Shown piece by piece: positions 1-9,908 of a DNA stretch of 64,000 nucleotides. This DNA comes from Phlegmacium glaucopus (Eukaryota > Basidiomycota > Agaricomycetes > Agaricales > Cortinariaceae). The notes under the pieces were generated by a model that worked only from the letters and a program-made list of their open reading frames with translations, had not been told where the DNA came from and did no database searches. The stretch lies in contig MU130477.1 in NCBI GenBank assembly GCA_015039465.1, positions 143,191 to 207,190 on the forward strand, given 5' to 3'. The translations under genes were made by a program, and so were the position numbers. Numbering within the stretch: position 1 is the first letter of the stretch; each line of letters starts with the position of its first letter.

Positions 1-912
1 AGCTAGAAACCAACGACAACTAAAACCTGTACGGCAAACCTATCTTATACTGCTACGACAATGCATTGAATGCAACCCGTTGCTGCTTGTTGTCGCCGTT
101 GGTCTAGGCTAAGTCCTAGTCCTGGCCCTGGTCCTCGACCTTGACCTTGAGCTAGACCTCGTTAGTTCACCTCTCCTTTAGTTTTATCTCGGTCTCCAGC
201 TTCGACTTGGTGGTTTTGCTAACGCCAAGCATTGAAAGGGCGGGAAGTCACTTCTGATGCTCCGCCTCTACCTGTTTGTTGGCAAATCATCCTGACCCTC
301 ATCATCTTCTATATCGATACTCCCACTCCACGCCTGCGGGCTTTATGGAAACCTCGAACTGGGGCCGTGACAACTCTGCTAATTATAGCTGGTCAGAGTT
401 CCTCGCTAGTATGAAAGCCTATTTCCTCCTTCCTAGAAGTAAAACACAATACTTACTACATAGTGAAAAAAAGAAAGAAAAAAAAAGGGAAACTCCGCCC
501 ACACCACCACCCACCCGGACCTCCCAAGAAAACAGGCTCGTCAAAAAACCTCCCACACACACTAAGATCCTCTCTCTTAGGCCCTGTCCTTAGAATTGAT
601 AAAAAGTCTATATATAATACATAACTCCTCAAAAACCAAAAAAAGAAGAAATTTAGGGTTCAAGGAAGCAATCCATGAACTATTATTTCCGTCCTCCACC
701 TCCAAGTTTGTAGTCCTGACCATATGGAGCAGCTAAGCGTCAGAAAAACGGACATACGTAGTAGTTACGTATTCCTCCCAAAACTTGTGTCGACATATGG
801 AAAAAGTCAATCTGAGTACTGATCGGGAAATGTACTCCAACTCTGCTGGAACGTTGGAGAACATAGCTCAGAACGTTGCCTTGACAGTGTCCAGATAAAA
901 AGTCATTTCTGT
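1..912. other. Reversed, not complemented, copy of 15830-16748
   Basis: Read backwards, this block matches the plus strand from about 15830 to 16748, which is the 3' end and downstream flank of the F-box gene. For example, 246-305 read backwards is identical to 16441-16500 at all 60 bases, and the A-rich and C-rich tract at 420-550 matches 16200-16330 the same way. It is not a reverse complement: complementing it destroys the match. Base 1 pairs with 16748, base 912 with 15830, and base 913 starts an ordinary copy at 16749. Flipping the block in place would therefore restore one continuous copy. No normal DNA process makes a parallel-strand copy, so a data-handling error or an edited sequence is likeliest. 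Open frames inside the block are meaningless. Confidence 0.93.
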
Positions 913-1441
913 GGACGTTCTGACACATCGTCATCGTCATCCATTCCAGGAGCATCGAAAACACGCACAACCTCAAATGGTTTACTAACATACCATAAAT
1001 GCATAAGTGCATCGTCTTGGGTGTCTTCCGGATGATTCAAGAGTCCATTGGGAGGATGATGGCCACCACCATTAACTTTTTCATGGGCGACTTCATTTTC
1101 CCATTGGAGGATGACGATGATGAAGAGTCAGTAGGTGCTTCCCAGCTGGGATTATTCCATTCCGCATGATCGAGTGGAACGCGGAAGTAGTGCTGAGCGA
1201 GGACAAAACGGTTGCGATGCGAGGAGGACGAGGTTGCAGCTAACTCGAGGAATGTTGGGTAGGGTAGGCCACCATTGCCTGATAAAGTGAGCACTTTCGG
1301 GATACCATGGGGGGAATAGATGTGGATTGATGTGAGGCAAGGGGATTGTTGGCGGTGGCGGAGGTGCTACCATAACAACGGATGACGAGATGGAGGATGG
1401 AGAGGGAGAGAAGCTGGCTGAGGATGCCGTCGAGGTTGCAC
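913..1441 (-). pseudogene. Truncated F-box gene copy (part of exon 4)
   Basis: This is an ordinary same-orientation copy of about 16749-17299, part of the last exon of the F-box gene at 16289-18728. It keeps the segment after the Asp/Gln-rich tract, the serine run and the proline-rich run. Small deletions relative to the parent, for instance about 20 bases missing near 1216 and others near 1100, break the frame into pieces. The match stops at about 1440, after the bases that correspond to 17299, where unrelated sequence begins. The gene has no F-box-encoding exon here and cannot give a functional product. Confidence 0.85.
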
Positions 1442-1449
1442 ACAAGACA

Positions 1450-1492
1450 ACCTGTTCAAGGCGGCCATTACGGTCAAGGGGTCATAGAAACT
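1450..1492 (+). other. 43-bp fragment of the coiled-coil gene family
   Basis: This short stretch matches 12642-12684, the start of the coiled-coil gene exon, at nearly every base, and then the match ends abruptly. It sits directly beside the end of the F-box gene copy. Both source genes are neighbours further right in the window, so this looks like a breakpoint of an old rearrangement. Confidence 0.7.
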
Positions 1493-1634
1493 TGAACTAC
1501 AGTTGATTATCTCATCGCATAAGCTACTAATGCATAATTCTCATAATGCATAGAAATTTCTGAAAACCACCGTGGTTTCAAGTTCGAGGGAAATTTGTGC
1601 ATAATGCAGGTCCATTGAGCCAATTATGCATTAT

Positions 1635-1948
1635 TATAGAACAATAGTACTCAGTCTCGGTAAAATAGACTATAATATTGTCAAGTTGTACCTATAGAAC
1701 AATAGTACTACTCGTTTGTAAGTCTCTGTTGTTGAGATATATAATGTAGGTACTGACCTCAGTCTCGGTAAAATAGACTGAGGTGTTACAACGGGGCATC
1801 AAGTATAAGTATGTTTGAATCATCTCCCTTCTCGGAGAGGTACGGTTAACGGTCACACAAGGTGATCATAAGACGAAGAGATAAATAAATAAAAGACAGG
1901 GGCAAAGAGGGGCATAATTGATATTACATACGGTTTGTTTATTCAACA
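1635..1948 (-). repeat. 3' LTR of the copia element
   Basis: The 314 bases match the copy at 9590-9903 except for one base near 1743 (G here, A there). In element orientation the LTR starts TGTTGAATAAAC and ends near TTGTTCTATA. It contains two copies of a 19-base motif around TATAGAACAATAGTACT. Confidence 0.95.
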
Positions 1949-1963
1949 CTCCCCCTCAAACCG
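1949..1963 (-). promoter_or_regulatory. Polypurine tract of the copia element
   Basis: On the minus strand the bases just before the 3' LTR read TTTGAGGGGGAG, a typical plus-strand primer site for reverse transcription. It overlaps the stop codon of the polyprotein. Confidence 0.8.
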
Positions 1964-2749
1964 TACTAAGTCCTAGGGCGCTTGCGAAGTGTTTGGCCTT
2001 AACTGATGGCAATGCTTTCGTGAGCGTGTCGGCTGTCATGTCGTTTGTGGGGCAATAAATTAATTTAATGGTTCCGGCTTCGATGATGTAGCGAATAAAG
2101 TGATAACGAATGTCGATATGTTTCGTGCGAGCGTGATAATGCCCGTCGTGGGCGAGTGCAATGGCGGACTTGCTATCACTAAATAAGGTTGTTGGTGTGT
2201 CGACGGATCCGAATAACTCGTTAATAAGGCGGCGAAGCCAAACGGCTTCTTTTGCGGCGTGGGTAGCTGCGACGTACTCGGCCTCCGTTGTTGAAAGGGT
2301 AACCAATTCTTGCTTCTTCGACGACCACGACACTGCCCCACCATCCACCAGGAATACATAGCCAGAAATGGCTCTCCTATGGTCTTGCGATGCCCCATCT
2401 GCATCCACATAGCCTACTAGTCCGCTTTTCTCACCACCATAGACTAGTTCCAACTTCTTCGTCCCCAGCAGATACCTAAAGATCCGCTTCACTGCTTCCC
2501 AATGGGCCCACCCAGGATTATCCGAAAATTGAGCAACTGTTGATGTTGCGAACGCGATATCCGGTCTCGTACCCATGGCTGCATACATCAACGAACCAAC
2601 CGCTTCTCGATATGGTACGTTTCTCATTTTATTGATATCTTCGAGTTTACTTGGAGACTGCGATTTGGATAATGGTGCGGATGGGTCGATTGGGATCGAC
2701 GAGGGTTTGAGATCGTCGAAATTGAATCGAGTTATTATGGATTCGATGT
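1956..2749 (-). CDS. Copia RNase H part (polyprotein C-terminus)
   Basis: This is the last part of the copia polyprotein, cut from the reverse transcriptase by the insert at 2750-4352. It holds the conserved end of the RT region (RPDIAFA, KRIFRYL) and the RNase H domain, which degrades the RNA strand of the RNA-DNA hybrid. RNase H hallmarks visible are VDADGA, the segment SWSSKKQ followed by TEAEYVA, and SDSKSAI, and then the closing ADTLTKAL. The frame is open from the insert border to the stop at 1956. It joins the RT frame correctly once the insert and one copy of its 2-bp duplication are discounted. Confidence 0.9.
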
Positions 2750-3426
2750 CATCAGGAAAAAAAATAAAGTTCTGTAGTTTGCTGATGGGCTAGATAGCTT
2801 CAGTAGTTATTGTGGAAAGTTGGTAGCTTGCATTGCTCCAAGTAGTACCCTGTACCCTTTGCCTATTTTTCCATAGTCTTGGTACCCTTCTCTCACTTGT
2901 CCATAGTAGTCCATAGTCCCGGTACCCTTGCTCATTTATCTCATAGACAATGATAGACCCAATTGTTCACCCTTCTAATTCAGTAGAGCAAAGTATATTT
3001 CTGGCTCCATTACTTTACTCTTATTTAATCATTGATAGCTATTACTATTTAGTGATGGCTGGATTAATTTATATTCAAAAGGGGTTGAAATTGAGCACAC
3101 AATCAAAGCAGATTTGGATCACGGGAATCAACAATTTTGTGCGAAGTTCATTCAAACTCCGACAAATCCAAACAAACCATAATGCATGTTTGTTTCCTAA
3201 CTTTTCTTTTGAACCGCAACCTCATCACTGTTTCTGCCATCCATGTGAGTAATTTTTTTTTGCTATGCATCGTCTGTGGTCATAAAAGGTAAGTCAATTT
3301 GTATCGACTTTTACTATGTACTAATGCCCCACTACACAACAACAGCAACAATAGCAACAATGAACGACGGCTGCAACACAACAACGACGGCAGCACGACG
3401 ACAACGACAACTTTCATGTAACAACG

Positions 3427-3499
3427 GTAACTCCCCCTGGTGAGGGGGGTATTTTTTTATTTTCTTCTACATTAATTCACTACTAACACGTTACAATAG
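3427..3499 (+). other. Intron-like segment with C/G hairpin
   Basis: It starts GTAACT, forms a hairpin at once (CCCCC, short loop, GGGGGG at 3431-3449), passes through a T-rich tract and a perfect TACTAAC branch-type motif at 3481-3487, and ends AATAG. The length, 73 nt, suits a fungal intron. It lies between ACGACG-type repeats in element H. Confidence 0.5.
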
Positions 3500-3691
3500 G
3501 CTATGTACGATGCACGACGACGATAACGGACACAAACAACATGAACGACGCGTACCACGACGACGTACGACGTGTCCAACGAAACAACAATGACATACGA
3601 CGTGTACAACGACACAACGACCCTGTACAACGTGTACAACGAAACAAGAACGACCGCAGTACAACGCTGATGACGACGACACGTAGCAACG

Positions 3692-3760
3692 GTAACCCCC
3701 CCACTCGGGGGGTATTTTTTTTTTATTCTATTTTAATCAGTTACTGACATGCTATAACAG
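3692..3760 (+). other. Second intron-like segment with C/G hairpin
   Basis: It has the same plan as the segment at 3427-3499: GTAAC, a C-tract/G-tract hairpin at 3696-3712, a T-rich tract, TACTGAC at 3741-3747, and a final AACAG. The 192 nt between the two segments is a multiple of three. Confidence 0.5.
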
Positions 3761-4352
3761 GTCGTATACGATGAATAACAACCATAATGGACGACAAACA
3801 ACGCACGACGCGTACGACGACACCCACACATACGATGAACCTCACACACGTAGGACGTCACCCAGACGCGTCCACCAACACCCAGACGCGTACAACGACG
3901 CCCAAACACCTACGACGTCACCCAGACACGTCCACCAACACCCAAACACGTCCACCAACGCCCAGACACGTCCACCAACACCCAAGACGCGTACATTGAC
4001 ATGTCGGGCAGCTGGGAAATGGGTGCTTGCTCTTTACGGGTAGAATTTTGGAAGCTCCATAGACATTCTGTATCATTGTTAACTACATCTACAATAACAT
4101 TTTATTTTCCTGAAAATTATGGTTGAGCTGAGGACAACAGGAAAAAACTGTAGCTACAAAGAGGTTAGTAGTTCTGGTAGAATAATATATTGGCTGCTAT
4201 GTAACCATATAGAGAAACTACCAGAAACTACTAGAGACTACTGAGATGATGCACAAAACTACCGGACTTACTGATGAGGGGACTTGTGTACCAGTGTATT
4301 TGGTCTACCATACCTACTATGCACTACAGAAACATCTTTTTTTTCCCTGATG

Positions 4353-6541
4353 GTAGGAGTGCTGGGACAGGGACACAGTTTTATTGACTAGATCGCGAGT
4401 GATTTTGATACCGAGGAGCCAGTGAGCGGCTCCGAGATCAGTCAGTTTATACTTCTTGTCCATTTCGATCTTGAATTCGCTGATCGATTTCGTAGAGCTC
4501 CCAGTTACCATACAATCATCCACATGAACTGCCAAGATTATAATGTCGTCTCCAACCTCCTTGAAGAAAACCCCTTGGTCTGCGTCGGTTCTTTTAAATC
4601 CCAACTCGATCAACGCTTTGTACAATGCGTCGTACCAGTTCTTCGCTCCTTGTTTCAACCCGTACAAGGTCTTTCGCAGCTTCCACACCCACACTCGACG
4701 GTTTTTAGTTTCATGACCGACCGGTTGTTCGAGGTAAATATTCTCATTTTCATTGAGTTTGGTATTTAAATATGCTGAATCGAAGTCGAAGGTTTCTACA
4801 GGCCAACCGTTGCGCGCAGCGAGTGCTAGGAGGAGTCGAAATGATGCGAGTTTCGCCACTGGTGCGTACGTTTCGTAGTAATCAACACCATAGATCTGAG
4901 TAAATCCTTTAGCAACTAACCGCGCTTTGTACTTTTCGATTTCTCCAGCAGCATTTTTCTTAATGCGTAATACCCATCTGCAATCAACCACGTTGGTATT
5001 TTCAGGGCGTTCGACTAGCTCGTAAGTGTTTGACTTGTGAAGATTAGCGAGTTCGACTTGAATTGCTTCCCTCCATTTAGGCCAATCTGGACGTTTTCGA
5101 GCTTCATCATACGTCGGTTCAATCCCTTCAGCACTCCCAATTACCGTCGCCATCGCATAGTCCTCAATTGCAGCATCACCAACTTTTCCTTCCTCAAGAT
5201 TGGTTATCAATTCCGAACCTCTTTGTACCCCCTTTGGCAACAACCCTGGTCTCGATCTCTCCCCTGTCACTCCAGTCCCTTCCCTTAGCCTTCTAACGTA
5301 CTCGGACTCTTTTCGTATGCGTTGTCCTCTGCGTTCGACTGGCATTAGAGCTGGTTCAATGTCTGTGACATTTTCTGTGACGTCGGGCGCTTCTTCCGGC
5401 GCTTTGAGATTTGGAGTTTCGTCAGTAGGGATGGATTGGGATGTGGACGGCTCGATCATCTCTCTAACCCCCCCATCGAGCGGTAACTCCCCAATTACCA
5501 CACTTTCATCGTCGAAATTAAATTTGACGCTTCTCTCTACAGTGACTATCCGCCTTTCTGGCCAATAAACACGGTGTCCATCTCTCGTCTCTTCATCAAA
5601 ACCCATCCACCGTCCAATCTTGGATCGCCCATCAAGTTTCGAGCCGCTTGTATCATGGACACGGACTTTGCACCCCCAAATTTGAACATTCGACAAGTTT
5701 GGCTTTCGTTTGTTCAGGATTTCGTAAGGTGTCGTATCGCCGAGAGTACGTGTCCAAGTTCGGTTTTTAAGATAAACCGCGTGCGCTGCCGCTTCCCCCC
5801 ATAGGAATTTAGGTAGGTCGCTTTCATGGAGCATTGCTCGAACCTTTTCGAGGATGGTTCTGTTGAGACGTTCCGCAACACCATTGTGTTCGGGCGTGTC
5901 GTGTACTGTGAGTTTTCGCATTGTACCGGCTTTCTTTAGATGATCTGAGAACTCCTGACTTAGGTATTCTCCCCCTCGATCTGAGCGTAATTGCTTGATT
6001 CGAGTTTCGTACTGGGTGGAAAGCCATGCTTCGTATATTTGGTAATAGTTCAGAGCTTCGTCCTTCGTATGAAGGAAGTATATGTTGGTATAGCGACTGA
6101 AATCATCCGTAAAACTCATGTAGTACCGTTTGCGACTGATCGTTTCAACAGGTGCTGGTCCCCACAGATCGGAATGAACTTTGTCACCAACTGCATTGCT
6201 TCTAGGTTCCTCCCGAACCTTTACTATTGCCTTTCTAACTCCTTTCGCCCATTTGCAAGCTTCGCAGACAGTAGCTTCACTAGCTGCGTCTAACTCTATG
6301 CCTTCGACAAGCCCCTTTTTAACTAGGAGTCTAGCCCTTTCGTGTGAGACGTGACCAAGTCGACGGTGGAGTTCATTGATGGACAGTTCTTCCTTTGCGC
6401 TTGAGATATACGCATTGGTTTCAGAACTCGATGTGAATACCCGGTAAAGTCCACCCTTTACTCTGATTTCGCCGATTCTCTCCCTCTCTTTATTGTAGAT
6501 TCGACAAACGTTTCCAGTGAACACCACTGTGGATCCGGCGT
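4353..6541 (-). CDS. Copia integrase and reverse transcriptase part
   Basis: This is the middle of the copia polyprotein. Near the N-terminal side is the integrase zinc-binding pattern (HRRLGH followed later by CEACKWAKG). The integrase core follows with HSDLWGPA, TDDFSRY, LRSDRGGEY and GVAERLNRTI, which holds the catalytic Asp, Asp and Glu. The reverse transcriptase has YAPVAKL, FDSAYLN, LYGLKQ and the active-site segment HVDDCMV near 4510. Together they insert and copy the element DNA. The frame is open from the border of element B1 to the border of element H. Its true start lies in the gag-protease part at 9510, so the polyprotein is broken only by the two inserts. Confidence 0.93.
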
Positions 6542-6696
6542 TGTCGCGCACCAATACTGATTGGTAGCGTGAGAAGAAAGCTTAAAAGTCGCCATCATGA
6601 AAATAAGCGGACTTTGAATTTGATTACCTATTTTGGAAGCGGCCCTGAATCGCGTTCCTGGTCAACAAAACCATTCGTTCAACGATAACATCCTCA

Positions 6697-7152
6697 TTGC
6701 TCATCATATCCCCAATGTCCTCCACCATGTTGTCTATCATTTACACTATCGACATGCTCCTTAACATCTACCATCCATTTGTCCCTTGGCTAGTGATACA
6801 ACAAAGCGATCAATCTACTATTCGCATCGGTCATCGGCTCGCGTTTGATCACATCTATGGCCCATCATTTCAAGAACGGCCCGTTTATGGACGCATCAGC
6901 TACATCTCCCATTATGTCAAAGGCTTTGTCATCGTTGTTGTGGCTATGGACCCACAAGTCTTCTCCTCAGCTATCTATCTTGCCATACCTCGCTCCTGGA
7001 TCTCACTCAGTCCCCTATCCTCACTCATCTACCTCTTATCTTATCATTCACTGCCAAAACCATCATTCACGCGGTACCTGAAGCCTTCCCACCCTCTTTA
7101 TGACAATTTAGGAAGTCCAGGAGGATCACGACTAAGCAGGAATTGCAGATGA
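6697..7152 (+). CDS. Conserved ORF inside element B
   Basis: The 151-codon frame recurs with high similarity in B3 (46446-46883, minus) and B4 (56472-56909, minus). In B2 (59797-60243) it is frameshifted by one missing base near 60106. It is rich in hydrophobic and Ser/Tyr residues (for example HPFVPWLVIQQSDQST). I do not recognise the product. It lies upstream of the putative promoter, in the region that would be U3, so it may be only a frame that recent amplification has kept open. Confidence 0.3.
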   Translation: MLIISPMSSTMLSIIYTIDMLLNIYHPFVPWLVIQQSDQSTIRIGHRLAFDHIYGPSFQERPVYGRISYISHYVKGFVIVVVAMDPQVFSSAIYLAIPRSWISLSPLSSLIYLLSYHSLPKPSFTRYLKPSHPLYDNLGSPGGSRLSRNCR

Positions 7153-7723
7153 ATCAGCAGCAGAGGAATATTCTCGCAGAGTGTCAAGTGTTATCAAGGC
7201 TGCGCGACATGGGATCATGGGCAAGTAGTATTTTCTCGGGAACAAGGCTGCGCCTTTCAAGTGTTGACTCAGGACCTTTCATATTTTGACATGACCACAC
7301 GCCTATGGAGTCGATATATTTTTGCTATTGGACTATGTACACTGCCTTCCTTTCTTTTCTCTCGCACTTTGACACTTTACAGATTATTTTACTGTTCCTT
7401 TTCTTTTCCATTGTTCTTTTCTTCTCGCAGCTGTCCTCTCTTTATCTTTCTTCCTTTGACAGCGCGTACTTTGTTTCTTTTATTGTTTTACATAGCCTCA
7501 TCCTTAGGTATAAATACTGCTCTTTTGTACCAGGATAGGTAGTTCAGTTCAATTCATTCTTACCCCCCACTTTCATCATCTCAGTGGAATTCCAGTGAAT
7601 TCCTCCCTCAAGTTCGCTTTTTCAGTCCTTTAACTGTCAATCTATCCCCACTATCAATTACTATAGTCTTGCTGAAGACTCCCTCTTATTCTTCCTCATC
7701 CTCTTCCTTAACCCCTCTGAGTT

Positions 7724-7975
7724 CGCTTTTTCAGTCCTTTACTGTCAACCCACTGTCAACTGCTATAGTCTTACTGAAGACTCTTCCTCATTCATCCTCA
7801 TCCTCCTCACCTCTACTCTTGCTCCCTACCTCTGTGTGATACAAGTCATCGCTTTTTCAGTCCTTTACTGTCAACCCACTGTCAACTGCTATAGTCTTAC
7901 TGAAGACTCTTCCTCATTCATCCTCATCCTCCTCACCTCTACTCTTGCTCCCTACCTCTGTGTGATACAAGTCAA
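7724..7975 (+). repeat. 126-bp tandem duplication in element B1
   Basis: The stretch from 7724 to 7849 is repeated at once from 7850 to about 7975 with virtually no differences. The other B copies have one unit, so the duplication is specific to B1 and recent. Confidence 0.85.
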
Positions 7976-8077
7976 GGTTACACCTTCCCTAAACGAACAA
8001 CAGGGAGGCTTTTGACTTAAAGACTAGTCCATTGCTCTCTGGTTGGTGTTTTATAACAACACAAACAACGATTTATA

Positions 8078-9510
8078 GCGTTTGTGATGCGGCTTATCGA
8101 TACGAGAGTGACTGCAATGGACGGCGAATATAATATGTCCTTCAACAGGACACGAGATTGTACTTCTCTGTTGGGCAGGTTTACATACATATCTCCTCTC
8201 CCAGTGGCTTCGAAAGTTCTTCTATCGGCAGCGGTGATAGGTACTGACTCAATCTCGACGAAATTGAGAAACTTGTGATGGAATCCGGACATATGACGAG
8301 TAGCGCCCGAATCGTACAATTCAATTTCAGTAGGTTTTATGAGTTGGGTGGAGGTGTAGGTCGTATAGGCTGCGTCTGGTAAGTCGATATCGCATATCTC
8401 TTCCATATCGCCTTCAAAAAAGTCGTCAAACAGATCAACATCGGTTACTTCATCGAAATTCGAGTGCTCATTTAATTTGAACAAGTAGTCATCATCGAGA
8501 TCATCATCGCGCGACGTACTTTCCTCGATTTCGGTTTCGGAGATGTTGTCTAAGCCTGAGGTTACCATCCAGGCTTCCTCAATTTCTTCTGACTTCTCCT
8601 TTGCTACAGCGGAGGTCTCCCCTCCCTTAGGTTTCTGCTTCGACTTCCCCTTTTGTTTAGGACCTTGCCCTTCCTTCCCCCCTCCTGGTGCCCAACAATC
8701 AGCTGCGTAATGCCCCTTTTTATGACAATTAAAGCATTCTACACTGCTCTTTTTTGAACTCGATCCTGAATTTGAACCTCCTTTTCGACCCTTCCCGGTA
8801 TCGTTGGAGTAGAAAGCGGCATTCTCGTCCTTCTTGCCGATTTTGGATTTCAAATTTCGGCGTTCGTATTCTTCAGTTATTGTAAGCATGAGATCGTCGG
8901 CTGACAAGGTTTTCCCTAGGACACTTGAGGTGGCATTTACAGCGGAAATGTACGGATCGTATGATGAAGGTAAGGACCCTAAGATTATCGCGTAGAAGTC
9001 GTTTTCCATCAGGGACTGACCCATTGATGCTAGGTCCTCGCGCATGGTTCTAAGTGTAGCGAAATGGGCGACTATGTCACCCTTTTCCGCACATCTCTGT
9101 TCCTGCATGCGTCTTCTCTGATCCACTGAGACCATACACGACTTATTCTGGAAATTCTTCGAGAGTTCTGTCCAAATTTCGTAGGCGGTCCCTTTAGAGC
9201 GGATTTTCATAAATAGTGAGTCCGGAATCGAGCTAGCGATTTGTTGTTTGACAATTGCTTCGCTCTGCTTCCATTCTTTCACCTCCTTCTTCCATTCTTT
9301 TACTGACAACTTTTCTTCATTGGTTAATGTTCCTTCTAGGTCCATGACGGGGCAAATCGGTTCGCCATTGAGTTCCTCAAGGTGATCAAGAAGACCACGG
9401 GCGTCTATTGACCAAAGAAAACGGTCCTTGAAGATGACCCAATTGGAGCTGGATGCGTCAAGTTTGGGAATGCGAAGGAACTCGTCACCGAGTTTAGTAG
9501 ATGTCGACAT
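8078..9510 (-). CDS. Copia gag and protease part (polyprotein N-terminus)
   Basis: The ATG is at 9510, about 80 bases inside the 5' LTR. The N-terminal part is a copia gag (nucleocapsid and capsid) with the WTELSKNFQ and MREDLASMG type segments. A zinc knuckle CFNCHKKGHYAADC near 8700-8740 binds RNA, and an Asp/Glu-rich tract follows. The aspartic protease motif LYDSGATRHMSGF lies near 8300; it would process the polyprotein. The frame runs into element B1 at 8077, which adds a short foreign tail before a stop at 8017. Without B1 the frame would continue directly into the integrase. Confidence 0.92.
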
Positions 9511-9572
9511 TGTAGTATTGGGATTTGGAATAGATAGGATTGATTCGAGTAACTTCTTTGTTTAAAGACTGA

Positions 9573-9589
9573 GCTCGGGGCCCATAACC
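9573..9589 (-). promoter_or_regulatory. Primer binding site of the copia element
   Basis: Directly after the 5' LTR the minus strand reads GGTTATGGGCCCCGAGC, the position where a tRNA primer starts minus-strand synthesis. The start GGTTATGGGC resembles copia sites that use part of initiator tRNA-Met; that assignment is from memory of the family. Confidence 0.65.
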
Positions 9590-9903
9590 TATAGAACAAT
9601 AGTACTCAGTCTCGGTAAAATAGACTATAATATTGTCAAGTTGTACCTATAGAACAATAGTACTACTCGTTTGTAAGTCTCTGTTGTTGAGATATATAAT
9701 ATAGGTACTGACCTCAGTCTCGGTAAAATAGACTGAGGTGTTACAACGGGGCATCAAGTATAAGTATGTTTGAATCATCTCCCTTCTCGGAGAGGTACGG
9801 TTAACGGTCACACAAGGTGATCATAAGACGAAGAGATAAATAAATAAAAGACAGGGGCAAAGAGGGGCATAATTGATATTACATACGGTTTGTTTATTCA
9901 ACA
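9590..9903 (-). repeat. 5' LTR of the copia element
   Basis: This 314-bp copy differs from 1635-1948 at one position. The TGTTGAATAAAC end at 9903 abuts the ATTAT duplication at 9904-9908. Confidence 0.95.
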
Positions 9904-9908
9904 ATTAT

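Larger units (their letters stand above)
2750..4352. mobile_element. TIR element H (1603 bp) nested in copia
   Basis: The ends are inverted repeats of about 28 bp: CATCAGGAAAAAAAA at the left, and CATCAGGGAAAAAAAA reading in from the right. Both continue inward to TTCTGTAGT. GT flanks both ends (2748-2749 and 4353-4354), a 2-bp target duplication. Removing the insert restores the copia frame exactly, which fixes the borders. The interior is made of ACGACG and AACAACG-like simple repeats and two intron-like segments with C/G hairpins. Open frames inside (for example 3541-3747 and 3771-4043) give low-complexity Asn/Arg/His/Thr-rich peptides that I do not recognise. No transposase is visible, so the element is probably non-autonomous. 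Confidence 0.85.
6542..8077 (+). mobile_element. LTR-like element B1 (1536 bp) nested in copia
   Basis: The ends read TGTCGCGCACC and ATTTATA, and GCGT flanks both sides (6538-6541, 8078-8081). Three related copies lie at 45748-47056, 55669-57082 and 59706-61052. There are no terminal inverted repeats. A TATA box (GGTATAAATACTG near 7506) followed about 30 bases on by CAGGATAGG looks like an LTR promoter in plus orientation, so I read B as a solo LTR whose internal part is not in this window. An alternative is an unclassified non-autonomous element. Its orientation is opposite to that of the copia host. Confidence 0.8.
1630..9908 (-). mobile_element. Full-length Ty1/copia retrotransposon with two nested inserts
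   Basis: The element runs from 1635 to 9903 on the minus strand and is flanked by a 5-bp target duplication, ATTAT, at 1630-1634 and 9904-9908. Identical-length 314-bp LTRs bound it. In order along the minus strand come gag, protease, integrase, reverse transcriptase and RNase H, the copia order. Two younger elements (6542-8077 and 2750-4352) interrupt the coding region. Without them and their duplications the element is about 5.1 kb, a normal copia size. The reading frame is the same on both sides of each insert, so the polyprotein was one open frame when they landed. Confidence 0.95.

Noticed and set aside
232..593. Open frames near the left end as genes
   Set aside because: They fall in the reversed block and have no homologue in any reading direction that makes sense.
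1..912. Ordinary inverted repeat with 15.8-16.7 kb
   Set aside because: The reverse complement does not match; only the plain reversed string does.
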